From a virus, in the IMG/VR virus record IMGVR_UViG_3300033994_002367, positions 1 to 48,036 of that record: a stretch of DNA of 48,036 bases. One strand, 5' to 3'. Under the pieces are notes generated by a model. The model was not told the DNA's origin, searched no databases, and saw only the letters and a list, made by a program, of their open reading frames with translations. Below are positions 7,884 to 16,213 of this stretch, piece by piece; position 1 is the first letter of the stretch; each line of letters begins with the position of its first letter. Made by a program: the position numbers and the translations under genes.

Positions 7884-9032
7884 ATGAACATTCCAATTTG
7901 GCCAGGCTCAAGTTCATTTCAACCCGGAGATACTCCATTTGGGTTCTACGACTATGATCCACAATTCCAATCCGATGCTGATAAATTTGCAAAATTTGCT
8001 GCTCAACGTTTGGGATATCCTTTAGTTGAAGTTGAATTACAAGATATAAACTTTTATACTGCACTTGAAGATGCTGTAACAACTTACGGAAATGAATTAT
8101 ATGCTTATCAAGTAGCAGAAAATTTATTGTCTTTTCAAGGTGCTCCTACAACTATTGGTGCTGCCAATAATGAGGTTATTCAAGAAAACATGGCCTCTAT
8201 TGTTCGCTTATCTCAACAATATGGAGAAGAAGCAGGTGTTGGAGGTACAGTAACCTACCGATCAGGATCAATTAAATTGCAAAGAGGTGTACAAGAATAT
8301 GATATGAATAAATGGGCTCTTGATAACGGAATTCAAGGACGTATTGAAATTAAACGTATCTATTATGAAGCACCACCTGCAATTATGCGATATTTTGATC
8401 CATATGCCGGTACAGGTACAGGTATGATGCAAATGCTTGATAGCTTTGGTTGGGGTTCCTATTCACCAGCTATTAACTTTATGTTAATGCCAATTAACTA
8501 CGACTTACAAAAAATTCAAGCAATTGAATTCAATGATCAAATTCGTAAATCACAATACACATTCGAATTGGTGAATAACCAACTGAAAATATTCCCTATC
8601 CCAGTAGTACATTACCAGGATTTATGGTTTCAATACATTTTAGAATCAGATAGAAATAAAGTTTACACCGATAGAAATGGTCAAAGTTTAATTACCAATG
8701 CTTCTAATGTACCTTATGAAAACCCAGTTTATTCTCAAATAAATTCAATTGGTCGTTCATGGATATTTGAATATGCCTTAGCTTTAACAAAAGAAATGTT
8801 AGGATATGTTCGTGGAAAATACCAAACAGTTCCAATCCCAGGATCTGAAATTACATTGAATCAAAGTGATTTAATTTCTGCCGCAACCAGTGAAAGAACA
8901 GCATTAATTGAACGTTTAAGAGCTTATTTTGATACTACTTCACGTAAATCTTTATTAGCAAATAAAGAAGCAGAAGCAGCTAGTCAAAAGAATATATTAG
9001 CAGATGTTCCAATGACAATTTTTATAGGATAA
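7884..9032 (+). CDS. gp13: Neck/head-completion protein, gp13-like
   Basis: A 382-aa soluble protein. The C-terminal part, with EMLGYVRGKYQTVPIPGSEITLN and then a helical ERTALIERLRAYFD segment (about 310-350), resembles neck protein gp13 of T4-like phages, which joins the filled head to the tail. It starts a tight three-gene set (spacings of 1 and 3 bases) with the gp14-like and gp15-like genes, which supports the assignment. The assignment rests on pattern and context, not on an alignment. It is longer than T4 gp13 (about 309 aa), with an extended N-terminus. A portal-proximal connector of another type is the main alternative. Confidence 0.65.
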   Translation: MNIPIWPGSSSFQPGDTPFGFYDYDPQFQSDADKFAKFAAQRLGYPLVEVELQDINFYTALEDAVTTYGNELYAYQVAENLLSFQGAPTTIGAANNEVIQENMASIVRLSQQYGEEAGVGGTVTYRSGSIKLQRGVQEYDMNKWALDNGIQGRIEIKRIYYEAPPAIMRYFDPYAGTGTGMMQMLDSFGWGSYSPAINFMLMPINYDLQKIQAIEFNDQIRKSQYTFELVNNQLKIFPIPVVHYQDLWFQYILESDRNKVYTDRNGQSLITNASNVPYENPVYSQINSIGRSWIFEYALALTKEMLGYVRGKYQTVPIPGSEITLNQSDLISAATSERTALIERLRAYFDTTSRKSLLANKEAEAASQKNILADVPMTIFIG

Positions 9033-9033
9033 T

Positions 9034-9606
9034 ATGGCATTATTTGGTACACAACGTGATGTTTCCCTATTCAGACACCTCAGCCGTGAGTTGATGTGGG
9101 ATATTATTTCTCAACAATGTGCTTATTATCAATTAATTGCTGATCAAACTAAAGTAAACATTTATGGTGAAGCAGCAGGTTCTAAATACTATAATGGCCC
9201 CGTTTTACTTAATGTTTTAATTGAAAGAGGAGACAACCAATCACCAGTAGATGATTTTGGTGTAAGCTTTGATCGTCCTATGACATTTAGATTTTTACGT
9301 GACGATTTACGTGGTAAAAATCCTGTCAATTCGGGTGGTGGTCCTGATATAGGTAACTATGATAATACGCCTTATGGAGCAGATATATTACCTGAAGTAG
9401 GAGATATAGTTATGTGGAATGAATCATATTGGGAAATTGATAATGTAAATGACAATCAATTATTTGTTGGAAAAGACCCAGCATACCCATATAACGAAAA
9501 CCCACTTAACCCAGGATTAGACAATTACGGTTCAAACTATTCAATTATTTGTACAGCACATTACGTACCTGCAGATAAAGTCCAGATTACAAGAGAAAGA
9601 TTATAA
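9034..9606 (+). CDS. gp14: Neck protein, gp14-like
   Basis: A 190-aa protein starting one base after the upstream stop (TAATATG). The segment LPEVGDIVMWNESYWEIDNV (about residues 111-145 with its flank) matches the T4 gp14 pattern of a GD(I/L) step followed by a (L/Y)(F/W)EI strand, a small beta fold of neck proteins. It is shorter than T4 gp14 (256 aa). Its place between gp13-like and gp15-like genes supports a role in head completion and tail joining. The family assignment is tentative; gene reality is firm. Confidence 0.6.
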   Translation: MALFGTQRDVSLFRHLSRELMWDIISQQCAYYQLIADQTKVNIYGEAAGSKYYNGPVLLNVLIERGDNQSPVDDFGVSFDRPMTFRFLRDDLRGKNPVNSGGGPDIGNYDNTPYGADILPEVGDIVMWNESYWEIDNVNDNQLFVGKDPAYPYNENPLNPGLDNYGSNYSIICTAHYVPADKVQITRERL

Positions 9607-9609
9607 TAT

Positions 9610-10956
9610 ATGCCATCAGCTAGAAAACCAAATCCGAAAAGCCAAAAACAGCTTTCAAATGATCAGGTAGAACCATATTTGTTCCCTGAAACGGATGAGT
9701 CTTATGGTAATCCTAATATACCATCTGAATTTCAACAATTTACTGCTGCAAGACAAAGTGGTATAGAATTTAATCGTTCTGAACAGATGTCCTTTAAAGG
9801 AGATACTGTTAAACCATTTGTTGTAGGTTTACAAGACATTGATGAGGCGATAATGTTTTATTTTCAAAATGTTATTCGTCCATTTGTTTACCAAAATGGT
9901 GTACGAATTGAAGTACCTGTAATTTATGGTTCTCCTGAAAAATGGAAATCAGTACAAAAAGACGGATACTATAAAGACAAAAATGGTGCTATAATGGCTC
10001 CACTAATTATGTTTAAAAGAGATACAATGGATAAAAACCGTTCTCTTACAAACAAGTTAGATGCTAATCATCCCCATCTTTATACTTCTTGGGCAAAAGG
10101 GTATAATCCAAAAAACGCTTATTCGAATTTTAACGTGTTAACAAATCGAATTCCTGTAGAGCAATTCGTTGTCAATGTAGTGCCTGACTACGTTAATTTA
10201 ACGTACACGTGTGCTATTCAAACATACTATGTTGAACAGATGAATAAAATAATTGAGGCAATCAATTATGCATCTGATTCATATTGGGGTGATCCTGAGC
10301 GCTTTAAATTTAAGGCCTCTATTGATTCATACAGTACCGCGATTGAGGTATCTGATAATACAAACCGCATCATAAAAGGCAATTTTACCATTAAATTGTT
10401 TGGGTATATTGTACCTGATACAGTCCAAAAAGATGTAACTGCAATTAAAAAATACAATAGTAAAGCTCAAGTAATTATTGGTTTAGAAACAGTAAATGGC
10501 CAAGCTGAATTTGTATCTTTAACCAAGAAAAAATCTGCAGTTTCTTTCCCACTTACTCCATCCAATGGTGGAGGAGGAGCAGGTGGAGGTGGAAACATCG
10601 ACCCAGCAACATTAGCTTACTTAAATACTAATATTCAATTGTTAGGTACTTTTGTTAATTCAACAACAATAACATTTGCTAGTGGATGGTTAGCAGCTCC
10701 AGCAGGACTTCCAGCTACATCACTTAATAATTTCTCTATATTCTGTAATGGTGCTTTAATTGAAAATATCGCTATAGTTTCATTTACTGAAAGTGGAGGA
10801 GTACTTACTACTCTTGTAATTAATCCTGCTGAATTAGGATATAGTTTTGATTCCCAAGATGAAGTAGTTGCAATTGGAAAATTTAGTAGTTCAACACCAA
10901 CTCCTCCACCAACAACATCCGCATTCTCAAGTGCTTTTTCTAATGCTTTTAGTTAA
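9610..10956 (+). CDS. gp15: Tail terminator / sheath stabiliser, gp15-like, with C-terminal extension
   Basis: A 448-aa protein. Residues about 70-275 follow the T4 gp15 plan: a helix (DIDEAIMFYFQNVI), then IEVPVIYGSPEKW (T4: IRVPITYASKEHF), then a long strand/helix region (LTYTCAIQTYYVEQMNKIIEAI) and a final FTIKLFGYIVPD strand (T4: LTFEVNGWMYPP). gp15 caps the tail tube and sheath and docks to the neck. After a Gly-rich linker (about 319-331) it has an extra domain of about 100 residues and a Pro/Thr/Ser tail ending FSSAFSNAFS, absent from T4 gp15. The extra domain could be displayed on the virion at the collar. Confidence 0.7.
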   Translation: MPSARKPNPKSQKQLSNDQVEPYLFPETDESYGNPNIPSEFQQFTAARQSGIEFNRSEQMSFKGDTVKPFVVGLQDIDEAIMFYFQNVIRPFVYQNGVRIEVPVIYGSPEKWKSVQKDGYYKDKNGAIMAPLIMFKRDTMDKNRSLTNKLDANHPHLYTSWAKGYNPKNAYSNFNVLTNRIPVEQFVVNVVPDYVNLTYTCAIQTYYVEQMNKIIEAINYASDSYWGDPERFKFKASIDSYSTAIEVSDNTNRIIKGNFTIKLFGYIVPDTVQKDVTAIKKYNSKAQVIIGLETVNGQAEFVSLTKKKSAVSFPLTPSNGGGGAGGGGNIDPATLAYLNTNIQLLGTFVNSTTITFASGWLAAPAGLPATSLNNFSIFCNGALIENIAIVSFTESGGVLTTLVINPAELGYSFDSQDEVVAIGKFSSSTPTPPPTTSAFSSAFSNAFS

Positions 10957-10978
10957 ATATTTAAAATTATAATATAAA

Positions 10979-12313
10979 ATGTCTCAACAAAACAAAACCA
11001 CATTACAAGCAGCTATAAACACTCAATTAGCTGATAATACCTCAGGTGATATCTCTGCAGCAGATGTAAGAGATAACATGATTAACATGACTGATAGTTT
11101 AGTATTTAATGAAGGTACTGGTCAAACTATTACTGGAGGTTTAACTGTTACTGGGGGTATTACTGGTTCATTTCAAGGGACAGCTACAACTGCTTCATAT
11201 GCTGCTACTGCATCATTTGTTCAATCCGCTCAAACCGCTTCATATATTTTAAATTCAATTTCAAGTTCATTTGCTTCAACAGCATCATTTGTTCGAACAG
11301 CTCAAACAGCTTCATTTGTAGTTACAGCTCAAACCGCATCTTATGTTTTAAATGCAGTAAGTGCTTCTCATGCGACCACTGCTTCATATATCTCCCCAAC
11401 ATTTATTTCATCATCAGCTGCTGCTTCTGGATTTGGTTCTGGTGGAGGTGGTTCAATCTTCCCATACACTGGATCAGCAAAAATTACTGGATCATTAGGT
11501 ATAACTGGTTCTTTAACCTCAATAAGTGGCTCAGTTTTCTTGGGGTACACTGATGGTAATAATAATTATAATATAAATCTTTACAGAAGTGGAGTTAATG
11601 ATATTCTTATTTTAGGTGCTAATGATGGTAGTTTATATATGCCTAACATTATTCAAATGGTTGGGATAACTGGTCAAACACTTATTAGATCATCGTATGA
11701 ATTAACATTGCTTTCATCCAATTCTAATATAATATTAGAATCTAATAATGTACTTATATCTAGCTCATTAGATGTTCAAAATGGAACGGTACTTAATGGG
11801 ACACTAAGACAAGGTCAAAGTACCCAAACAACCGGTAATTATTCTCGTGCTTATGGCAATTCATCAATAGCTTCTGGAGATTATTCTCATGCCGAAGGAA
11901 ATTCTACTGAAGCGATTGGTCAATCTTCCCATGCTGAAGGACAATTTACTCTAACTATGGGCACTGCCGCTCATTCTGAAGGTGTAGGAACTGTTGCCCT
12001 TGGAAACTTTTCCCACGCTGAAGGAACATTTACAGTTGCTTCGGGTTCAAGTCAACATGTGCAAGGTAGATATAATACTCATGGGGACACTACTTCATTA
12101 ATGATTGTAGGTAATGGTACAAATGATAATGCTCGTAAAGATGCCTTCAAAGTAAGAATGTCTGGTTCAATTGTTCTCCCAACAACATCATCAGGCCAAC
12201 CAGGTTGGACAGGAACGGATGGAGAAATAATTGCTGGAACTGCTGCTGGAGGTGCTAAAGTATTGTGGGTATATTTAGGTGGAACTTGGTTAACTAGTTC
12301 ATTAGGAATTTAA
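10979..12313 (+). CDS. Tail fibre/adhesin with five SHAEG repeats
   Basis: A 444-aa fibre. The N-terminus LQAAINTQLADNTSGDISA differs from the other fibres and probably anchors it to a virion partner. Then come TASYV/TASFV pentad-type repeats (about 70-140), the shared linker FISSSAAASGFGSGGGGS, a unique region (about 165-280), five SHAEG-type repeats (about 288-357) and the shared C-terminal QHVQG/WTGTDGE module. The end, VLWVYLGGTWLTSSLGI, diverges from its paralogues. A degenerate motif (ATATTTAAAATTATAATATAAA) precedes the start. Likely role: a trimeric surface-binding fibre. Confidence 0.85.
   Translation: MSQQNKTTLQAAINTQLADNTSGDISAADVRDNMINMTDSLVFNEGTGQTITGGLTVTGGITGSFQGTATTASYAATASFVQSAQTASYILNSISSSFASTASFVRTAQTASFVVTAQTASYVLNAVSASHATTASYISPTFISSSAAASGFGSGGGGSIFPYTGSAKITGSLGITGSLTSISGSVFLGYTDGNNNYNINLYRSGVNDILILGANDGSLYMPNIIQMVGITGQTLIRSSYELTLLSSNSNIILESNNVLISSSLDVQNGTVLNGTLRQGQSTQTTGNYSRAYGNSSIASGDYSHAEGNSTEAIGQSSHAEGQFTLTMGTAAHSEGVGTVALGNFSHAEGTFTVASGSSQHVQGRYNTHGDTTSLMIVGNGTNDNARKDAFKVRMSGSIVLPTTSSGQPGWTGTDGEIIAGTAAGGAKVLWVYLGGTWLTSSLGI
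11840..12049 (+). repeat. SHAEG repeat block 3 (5 units)
   Basis: Five 14-residue units, the first degenerate (YSRAYG instead of YSHAEG). It is the shortest array, next to the same C-terminal module as in the other two fibres. Confidence 0.85.
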
Positions 12314-12351
12314 AAAATAACATATAATCGAAATTTAATATTTATTAGAAA

Positions 12352-12495
12352 ATGGCAAAAGCAAAAGCACAAGCGTCTATTTCTTTTACAAAGAAACCAC
12401 GCAAAAAGAGACCAGGAGTTCATGCAAAATCAAAGTCAAGTAAACTTAAAAGCAGCAAAAACTACACCAAAACATACACAGCACAAGGTAGATAA
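12352..12495 (+). CDS. Small highly basic protein (47 aa)
   Basis: A short gene starting MAKAKAQASISFTKKPRKKR and ending YTKTYTAQGR, with 12 Lys, 3 Arg and no acidic residue. Its stop overlaps the next start by one base (TAATG), and a motif variant ATATTTATTAGAAAAT (12338-12353) runs into its start codon. The pattern PRKKRPGVHAKSKSSKLK...SKNY resembles small conserved proteins I associate with other T4-like environmental phages, of unknown function. The composition suggests binding to nucleic acid or to an acidic virion partner. It is a complete gene although short. Confidence 0.8.
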   Translation: MAKAKAQASISFTKKPRKKRPGVHAKSKSSKLKSSKNYTKTYTAQGR

Positions 12496-14369
12496 TGGCA
12501 CATATTAAACCGGAACAGTTACGATCAGGATTTTATGAAATAACGGGTTCGTTATATGGTACTTCATCCTTTGCATATACAGCATCTCATGTAGATAATG
12601 CTGTTGTAACTGCTTCTGCGGTTAATGATACTATTACTTTTACTAAAGGAAACGGAACAACATTCCCAATAACTTTAACTAGTATTGCTACAGCATCTTA
12701 TGCCTTAAACTCATTATCGAGTTCATATGCTTTAACAGCATCTTATGCTTCAAATGTTCCTTTAACAGCATCATATGCTTTAAATGCATTATCGAGTTCA
12801 TATGCGATTACTTCATCATATGCTGCAACTGCTTCGTTTATTAGTACATTATATAGTAGTAACTATACACAATCATTCACAAATCAATCTACTTGGGTAG
12901 TAATTCATAATTTAGATACTCGTTATGTTATTGTACAAGTATATGATACAGCATTTGACGAAGTAATTCCACAAAATATTGATTTAACGGATGATAATAC
13001 TGTTACTATTACATTCCCTACTTTAGAAAGTGGAACTGCAGTTGTAACTGTAGGTGGTGCTCTGCAAAATTCAGGAGCTGTATCTTCTTCATATGCATTT
13101 AATGCTACAAGCGCATCATACGCTTTAACAGCTTCTTATTTTAGTGGAAGTATTACAAATGCTATAAATGCTGTAAGTGCATCATATGCTTTAACTGCTT
13201 CTTACGTTTTAAATGCTATAAGTGCATCGTATGCTTTAACAGCTTCTTACGTTCAAAATGCACAAACTGCTTCCTACGTTTTAAATGCTGTAAGTGCATC
13301 ATATGCTTTAACAGCTTCATATTTTAGTGGAAGTATTACAAATGCTGTAAGTGCATCATATGCTTTAACTGCTTCATATGTAACTCTATCCCAAACCGCT
13401 TCATATGTTGACCCAACATTTATCTCAGCATCAGCTGCTGCTGCTGGATTTGGTTCAGGTGGCGGGTCTGTTACTGTTCCTGGTAATGATACTGAAATTT
13501 TATTTAATAGTGCAAGTGCATTAGGAGCATCATCTAACTTCAACTATATTTATTCTTCTTCTAGCTTACAACAAGGATCTAATACTATTGCTTCAGGACA
13601 ATGGTCACATGCTGAAGGTAATATTACAAGAGCTCGAGGAAGTTATTCACATGCTGAAGGTTATGATGCATTTTCTTCTGGATCATACTCACATGCTGAA
13701 GGATTTTCCACAACCTCTTCAGGTCTTTTTTCTCATGCTGAAGGTCGCCAAACCCTTACGTTTGGAGCTTCATCTCATGCCGAGGGTGCTTTTACTACAG
13801 CACAAGGTAATTTTTCTCATGCTGAAGGGAATGGTACTAATTCTCAAGGGCTATATTCTCATGCTGAAGGTCAAAATACTATTGCTAGTGGGTTTGCATC
13901 TCATGCCGAAGGTTTAAATTCATTATCATCGGGTCCACATTCTCACGCTGAAGGTTCAAATACTATTGTTAGTGGTCAATATTCACATGCTGAAGGTGAG
14001 GGAACTAATGTTGCTGGAAACGCTTCACATGCTGAAGGATACGGTACTATAGTAGTAATTGGTGCTAATGGTTCTCATGTTGAAGGACTTTATACTATAG
14101 CATCAGGCTCATACCAGCATGTACAAGGCCAATATAATACTCATGGAGATACTACATCTTTAATGATTGTAGGTAATGGTACTGCTGATAATACCCGTTC
14201 AGATGCATTTAGAGTAAGAATGTCTGGTTCTATAGTTCTTCCTACTACTCAATCATCTGCTCCTTCATGGACAGGTACAGATGGAGAAATTGTTCCTGCA
14301 ACTGTAGGAGGACAATATTTCCTTTATATGTGGATGAATGGTGCCTGGAGATCAGGGTCATTTGTATAA
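12495..14369 (+). CDS. Tail fibre/adhesin with twelve SHAEG repeats
   Basis: A 624-aa fibre. The N-terminus MAHIKPEQLRSGFYEITGSL is unique among the window's fibres. Two stretches of ASYALTASY-type repeats (about 55-120 and 200-305) flank a compact domain (about 125-195, STWVVIHNLDTRYVIVQVYD), a fold often found in phage fibres. Then follow the shared linker FISASAAAAGFGSGGGS, 12 SHAEG repeats (about 370-539) and the shared C-terminal module ending NGAWRSGSFV. It is translationally coupled to the small basic gene upstream. Confidence 0.85.
   Translation: MAHIKPEQLRSGFYEITGSLYGTSSFAYTASHVDNAVVTASAVNDTITFTKGNGTTFPITLTSIATASYALNSLSSSYALTASYASNVPLTASYALNALSSSYAITSSYAATASFISTLYSSNYTQSFTNQSTWVVIHNLDTRYVIVQVYDTAFDEVIPQNIDLTDDNTVTITFPTLESGTAVVTVGGALQNSGAVSSSYAFNATSASYALTASYFSGSITNAINAVSASYALTASYVLNAISASYALTASYVQNAQTASYVLNAVSASYALTASYFSGSITNAVSASYALTASYVTLSQTASYVDPTFISASAAAAGFGSGGGSVTVPGNDTEILFNSASALGASSNFNYIYSSSSLQQGSNTIASGQWSHAEGNITRARGSYSHAEGYDAFSSGSYSHAEGFSTTSSGLFSHAEGRQTLTFGASSHAEGAFTTAQGNFSHAEGNGTNSQGLYSHAEGQNTIASGFASHAEGLNSLSSGPHSHAEGSNTIVSGQYSHAEGEGTNVAGNASHAEGYGTIVVIGANGSHVEGLYTIASGSYQHVQGQYNTHGDTTSLMIVGNGTADNTRSDAFRVRMSGSIVLPTTQSSAPSWTGTDGEIVPATVGGQYFLYMWMNGAWRSGSFV
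13602..14111 (+). repeat. SHAEG repeat block 4 (12 units)
   Basis: Twelve 14-residue units; the eleventh is lengthened (GTIVVIGANG). It ends at YQHVQG as in the other arrays. Confidence 0.9.
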
Positions 14370-14384
14370 TATTTATAACAAAAT
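14369..14384 (+). promoter_or_regulatory. Start-proximal motif (late promoter candidate)
   Basis: ATATTTATAACAAAAT, overlapping the last base of the previous stop codon and ending 6 bases before the ATG at 14391. Confidence 0.6.
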
Positions 14385-14390
14385 ACATTA

Positions 14391-14642
14391 ATGAGATTAT
14401 TTTCCCCTGTCATAACCGGTTCTTTAGACATTACAGGCTCAGCAGCTATAACTGGGTCTTTGTTTGTAAAAAGTTCCACTAGTGATATTTTTCTCGTTAA
14501 AAATGCAAATAATACTACCGTTTTAGCAGTGTCTCAAAGTGGAGTAATAGTTTTGTCTACTCAATCTCAAAATCTTACAGGACCTGCACCAAACGGTGGA
14601 ATATATTTTACTTCCGCTTCGTTTTTTGTTGGTCTTGATTAA
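14391..14642 (+). CDS. Mini-fibre protein
   Basis: An 83-aa protein beginning MRLFSPVITGSLDITGSAAI, i.e. a few ITGSL-type beta repeats, followed by FLVKNANNTTVLAVSQSGVIVLS, a segment similar to the lead-in of S74-type fibres (data/attribute repeats), and a short hydrophobic end FTSASFFVGLD. It has motif copies both upstream (14369) and downstream (14650) and looks like an independent short gene rather than a fragment. Function unknown; probably part of a fibre. Confidence 0.7.
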   Translation: MRLFSPVITGSLDITGSAAITGSLFVKSSTSDIFLVKNANNTTVLAVSQSGVIVLSTQSQNLTGPAPNGGIYFTSASFFVGLD

Positions 14643-14649
14643 ACATAAC

Positions 14650-14665
14650 ATATTTATAATAAAAT
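14650..14665 (+). promoter_or_regulatory. Start-proximal motif (late promoter candidate)
   Basis: ATATTTATAATAAAAT, the commonest form of the motif, 11 bases before the ATG at 14677. Confidence 0.65.
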
Positions 14666-14676
14666 AAGAAAACAAT

Positions 14677-15669
14677 ATGGCAACTTGGAAAAAAGTCATC
14701 GTCTCGGGTAGTGCAGCAAATTTATCTGCTTTACAAGTAGACAACTTAACTTCCGGTCAAGTAGTAATTGGTGGTGGTACAGGTAACTTATCTTCAACAG
14801 CAATTAACGGTACTGGAAATATTTTAGCAACTACTGGTGCTACTGGAGTATCTATTTCAGGTTCATTTAGTGGTTCATTTTTTGGTAATGGTGCTGGCTT
14901 AACTGGTGTTTCTGCAGCATTTCCTACTACTCAAAAGACTGATTTAGCTAATACCGATCAATTTTATATTAATGATGGTGCTAACAAATATGTTACATAT
15001 GGTGACTTATTACAAGATTTAGCAGGTACTAATTTATCAGTTGAAGGTACAGATAGTTTAACATTATCAACAACTATTACAGGTATTACCTCTATTTCTT
15101 CAACTAGCTTTACAGGTTCGTTACTAGGTAATGTTAATGGTACTGCAAGTTGGGCTGTAAATGCACAGAATGTTTCTAGCATTAATAATAATATCACCAA
15201 TAATACAAACAATTATGTATTAACTGCAACTGGTGGTGGTTCAATTAATGGTGAGGCTAATTTACAATTTGACGGCACTACATTAACAGTAACTGGAAAC
15301 GAAGTAATTACCGGCAATTTAGTTGTACAAGGTACTGCCTCATTCCAAAATACAACTAACTTAGAAGTTGCTGATAGATTTATTCTTTTAGCTTCTGGTT
15401 CAAATGCTGCCGGTGATGGTGGTTTAGTAATTCAACAAGCTACACAAGATGTAGGTGAATTATTTGGATATGAAAACTCAATTAATCGTTGGGGGTTCAC
15501 TTCAAGTTATGCAGCTAATGGATCTACATTTAATGCTGCAGCATATGTAACAACAACAGAAGTTTCATCAACAGCACCTTCAGTAGCTCCAATTTATGGT
15601 GGCGCTTCAAACGGATACGGTAACATACATGTTAACACAAATACAGGCGATATTTATATTTATTCTTAA
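14677..15669 (+). CDS. Tail fibre protein with WKKVIVSGS anchor
   Basis: A 330-aa fibre. The N-terminus MATWKKVIVSGSAANLSAL is almost the same as that of the giant fibre at 16214, so both probably attach to the same virion site. The body contains beta-repeat stretches (VSISGSFSGSFFGNGAGLTG, about 60-85), a segment with DLANTDQFYINDGANKYVTY, and another repeat region (VTGNEVITGNLVVQGTASFQ). The C-terminal part (about 225-330, LEVADRFILLASGSNAAGDG) looks like a small globular tip. No SHAEG repeats and no S74 domain. Confidence 0.8.
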   Translation: MATWKKVIVSGSAANLSALQVDNLTSGQVVIGGGTGNLSSTAINGTGNILATTGATGVSISGSFSGSFFGNGAGLTGVSAAFPTTQKTDLANTDQFYINDGANKYVTYGDLLQDLAGTNLSVEGTDSLTLSTTITGITSISSTSFTGSLLGNVNGTASWAVNAQNVSSINNNITNNTNNYVLTATGGGSINGEANLQFDGTTLTVTGNEVITGNLVVQGTASFQNTTNLEVADRFILLASGSNAAGDGGLVIQQATQDVGELFGYENSINRWGFTSSYAANGSTFNAAAYVTTTEVSSTAPSVAPIYGGASNGYGNIHVNTNTGDIYIYS

Positions 15670-15688
15670 CAAATTAAAAAAATTAGTT

Positions 15689-15886
15689 ATGTCTTTTACT
15701 GCAGGTCACTTTGTTGGTGATAATAAAAAAATTGAACAACCTCTATCTTCCAATCAATTAACTGATAAGGAGATAGAGGTTTTGCTTTCTATGATTAAAC
15801 GTACAACTTTCATTGGAGAGGATATTGAACCTTTGTACAATTTGGTTGTAAAACTACAAAACCAACACACAGAACAAACAAAATAG
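15689..15886 (+). CDS. Small conserved phage protein, function unknown
   Basis: A 65-aa protein; I use the ATG at 15689 because the frame upstream of it lies within the fibre gene and is only a shadow. The sequence LTDKEIEVLLSMIKRTTFIG...LYNLVVKLQNQ is helical and resembles small proteins of unknown role found beside structural genes in other phages. A motif-like ATATTTATATTTATTC lies at 15650-15665, within the end of the previous gene. It sits in a pair with the next small gene (6-base gap). Confidence 0.7.
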   Translation: MSFTAGHFVGDNKKIEQPLSSNQLTDKEIEVLLSMIKRTTFIGEDIEPLYNLVVKLQNQHTEQTK

Positions 15887-15892
15887 TAAGTT

Positions 15893-16132
15893 ATGAATAT
15901 ATTTTCAGTTGACTTTTCCCATGCGGAATTAAATTTTCTACGTCAAGCACTTGAAACTGTTCCTATTCAAGGAAGGGATGCTAAATTTTGTGCCTCTATT
16001 CAAATTAAACTAGAGCAAGAACTAGAGGAAATTACACAAATGATCAAAGCTGAAGAAGAATCTAGAATGCTTGGTCTTCAACAAATCATCCAACACGAGG
16101 AGACAAAAACAACAACCAGGAAAAAACAATAA
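15893..16132 (+). CDS. Small helical protein, function unknown
   Basis: A 79-aa, probably coiled-coil protein: residues 12-65 are strongly helical with Glu/Lys/Leu heptad-like spacing (LEQELEEITQMIKAEEESRM), and the C-terminus is basic (TTTRKKQ). No signal peptide or membrane segment. It follows the 65-aa gene by 6 bases and is probably cotranslated with it. Two small soluble genes between large fibre genes suggest assembly helpers (chaperones), but nothing in the sequence proves that. Confidence 0.7.
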   Translation: MNIFSVDFSHAELNFLRQALETVPIQGRDAKFCASIQIKLEQELEEITQMIKAEEESRMLGLQQIIQHEETKTTTRKKQ

Positions 16133-16171
16133 TATATTTATTACCGTATTATAGGCCCAAAAGGGAAGTGG

Positions 16172-16189
16172 ACACAGCATATTCTGTGT
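16172..16189 (+). other. Hairpin in the leader of the giant fibre gene
   Basis: ACACAG (16172-16177) pairs with CTGTGT (16184-16189); TGG/CCA flanks can extend the stem past a two-base bulge. There is no T tract, so it is unlikely to be a terminator. It lies in the 81-base gap before the start at 16214, below a degenerate motif at 16134. Confidence 0.4.
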
Positions 16190-16213
16190 AACCAACCGTA
16201 ATAAACATATTAA

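Noticed and set aside
13588-13917. Alternative + frame (109 codons) with repeated MLK residues inside a SHAEG array
   Set aside because: It is the array read in another frame (CATGCTGAAGG gives MLK); the same effect occurs at 6701-6982.
15596-15688. N-terminal extension of the 65-aa protein to 15596
   Set aside because: The region lies inside the upstream fibre gene and reads as a shadow frame; the ATG at 15689 follows the fibre stop normally.
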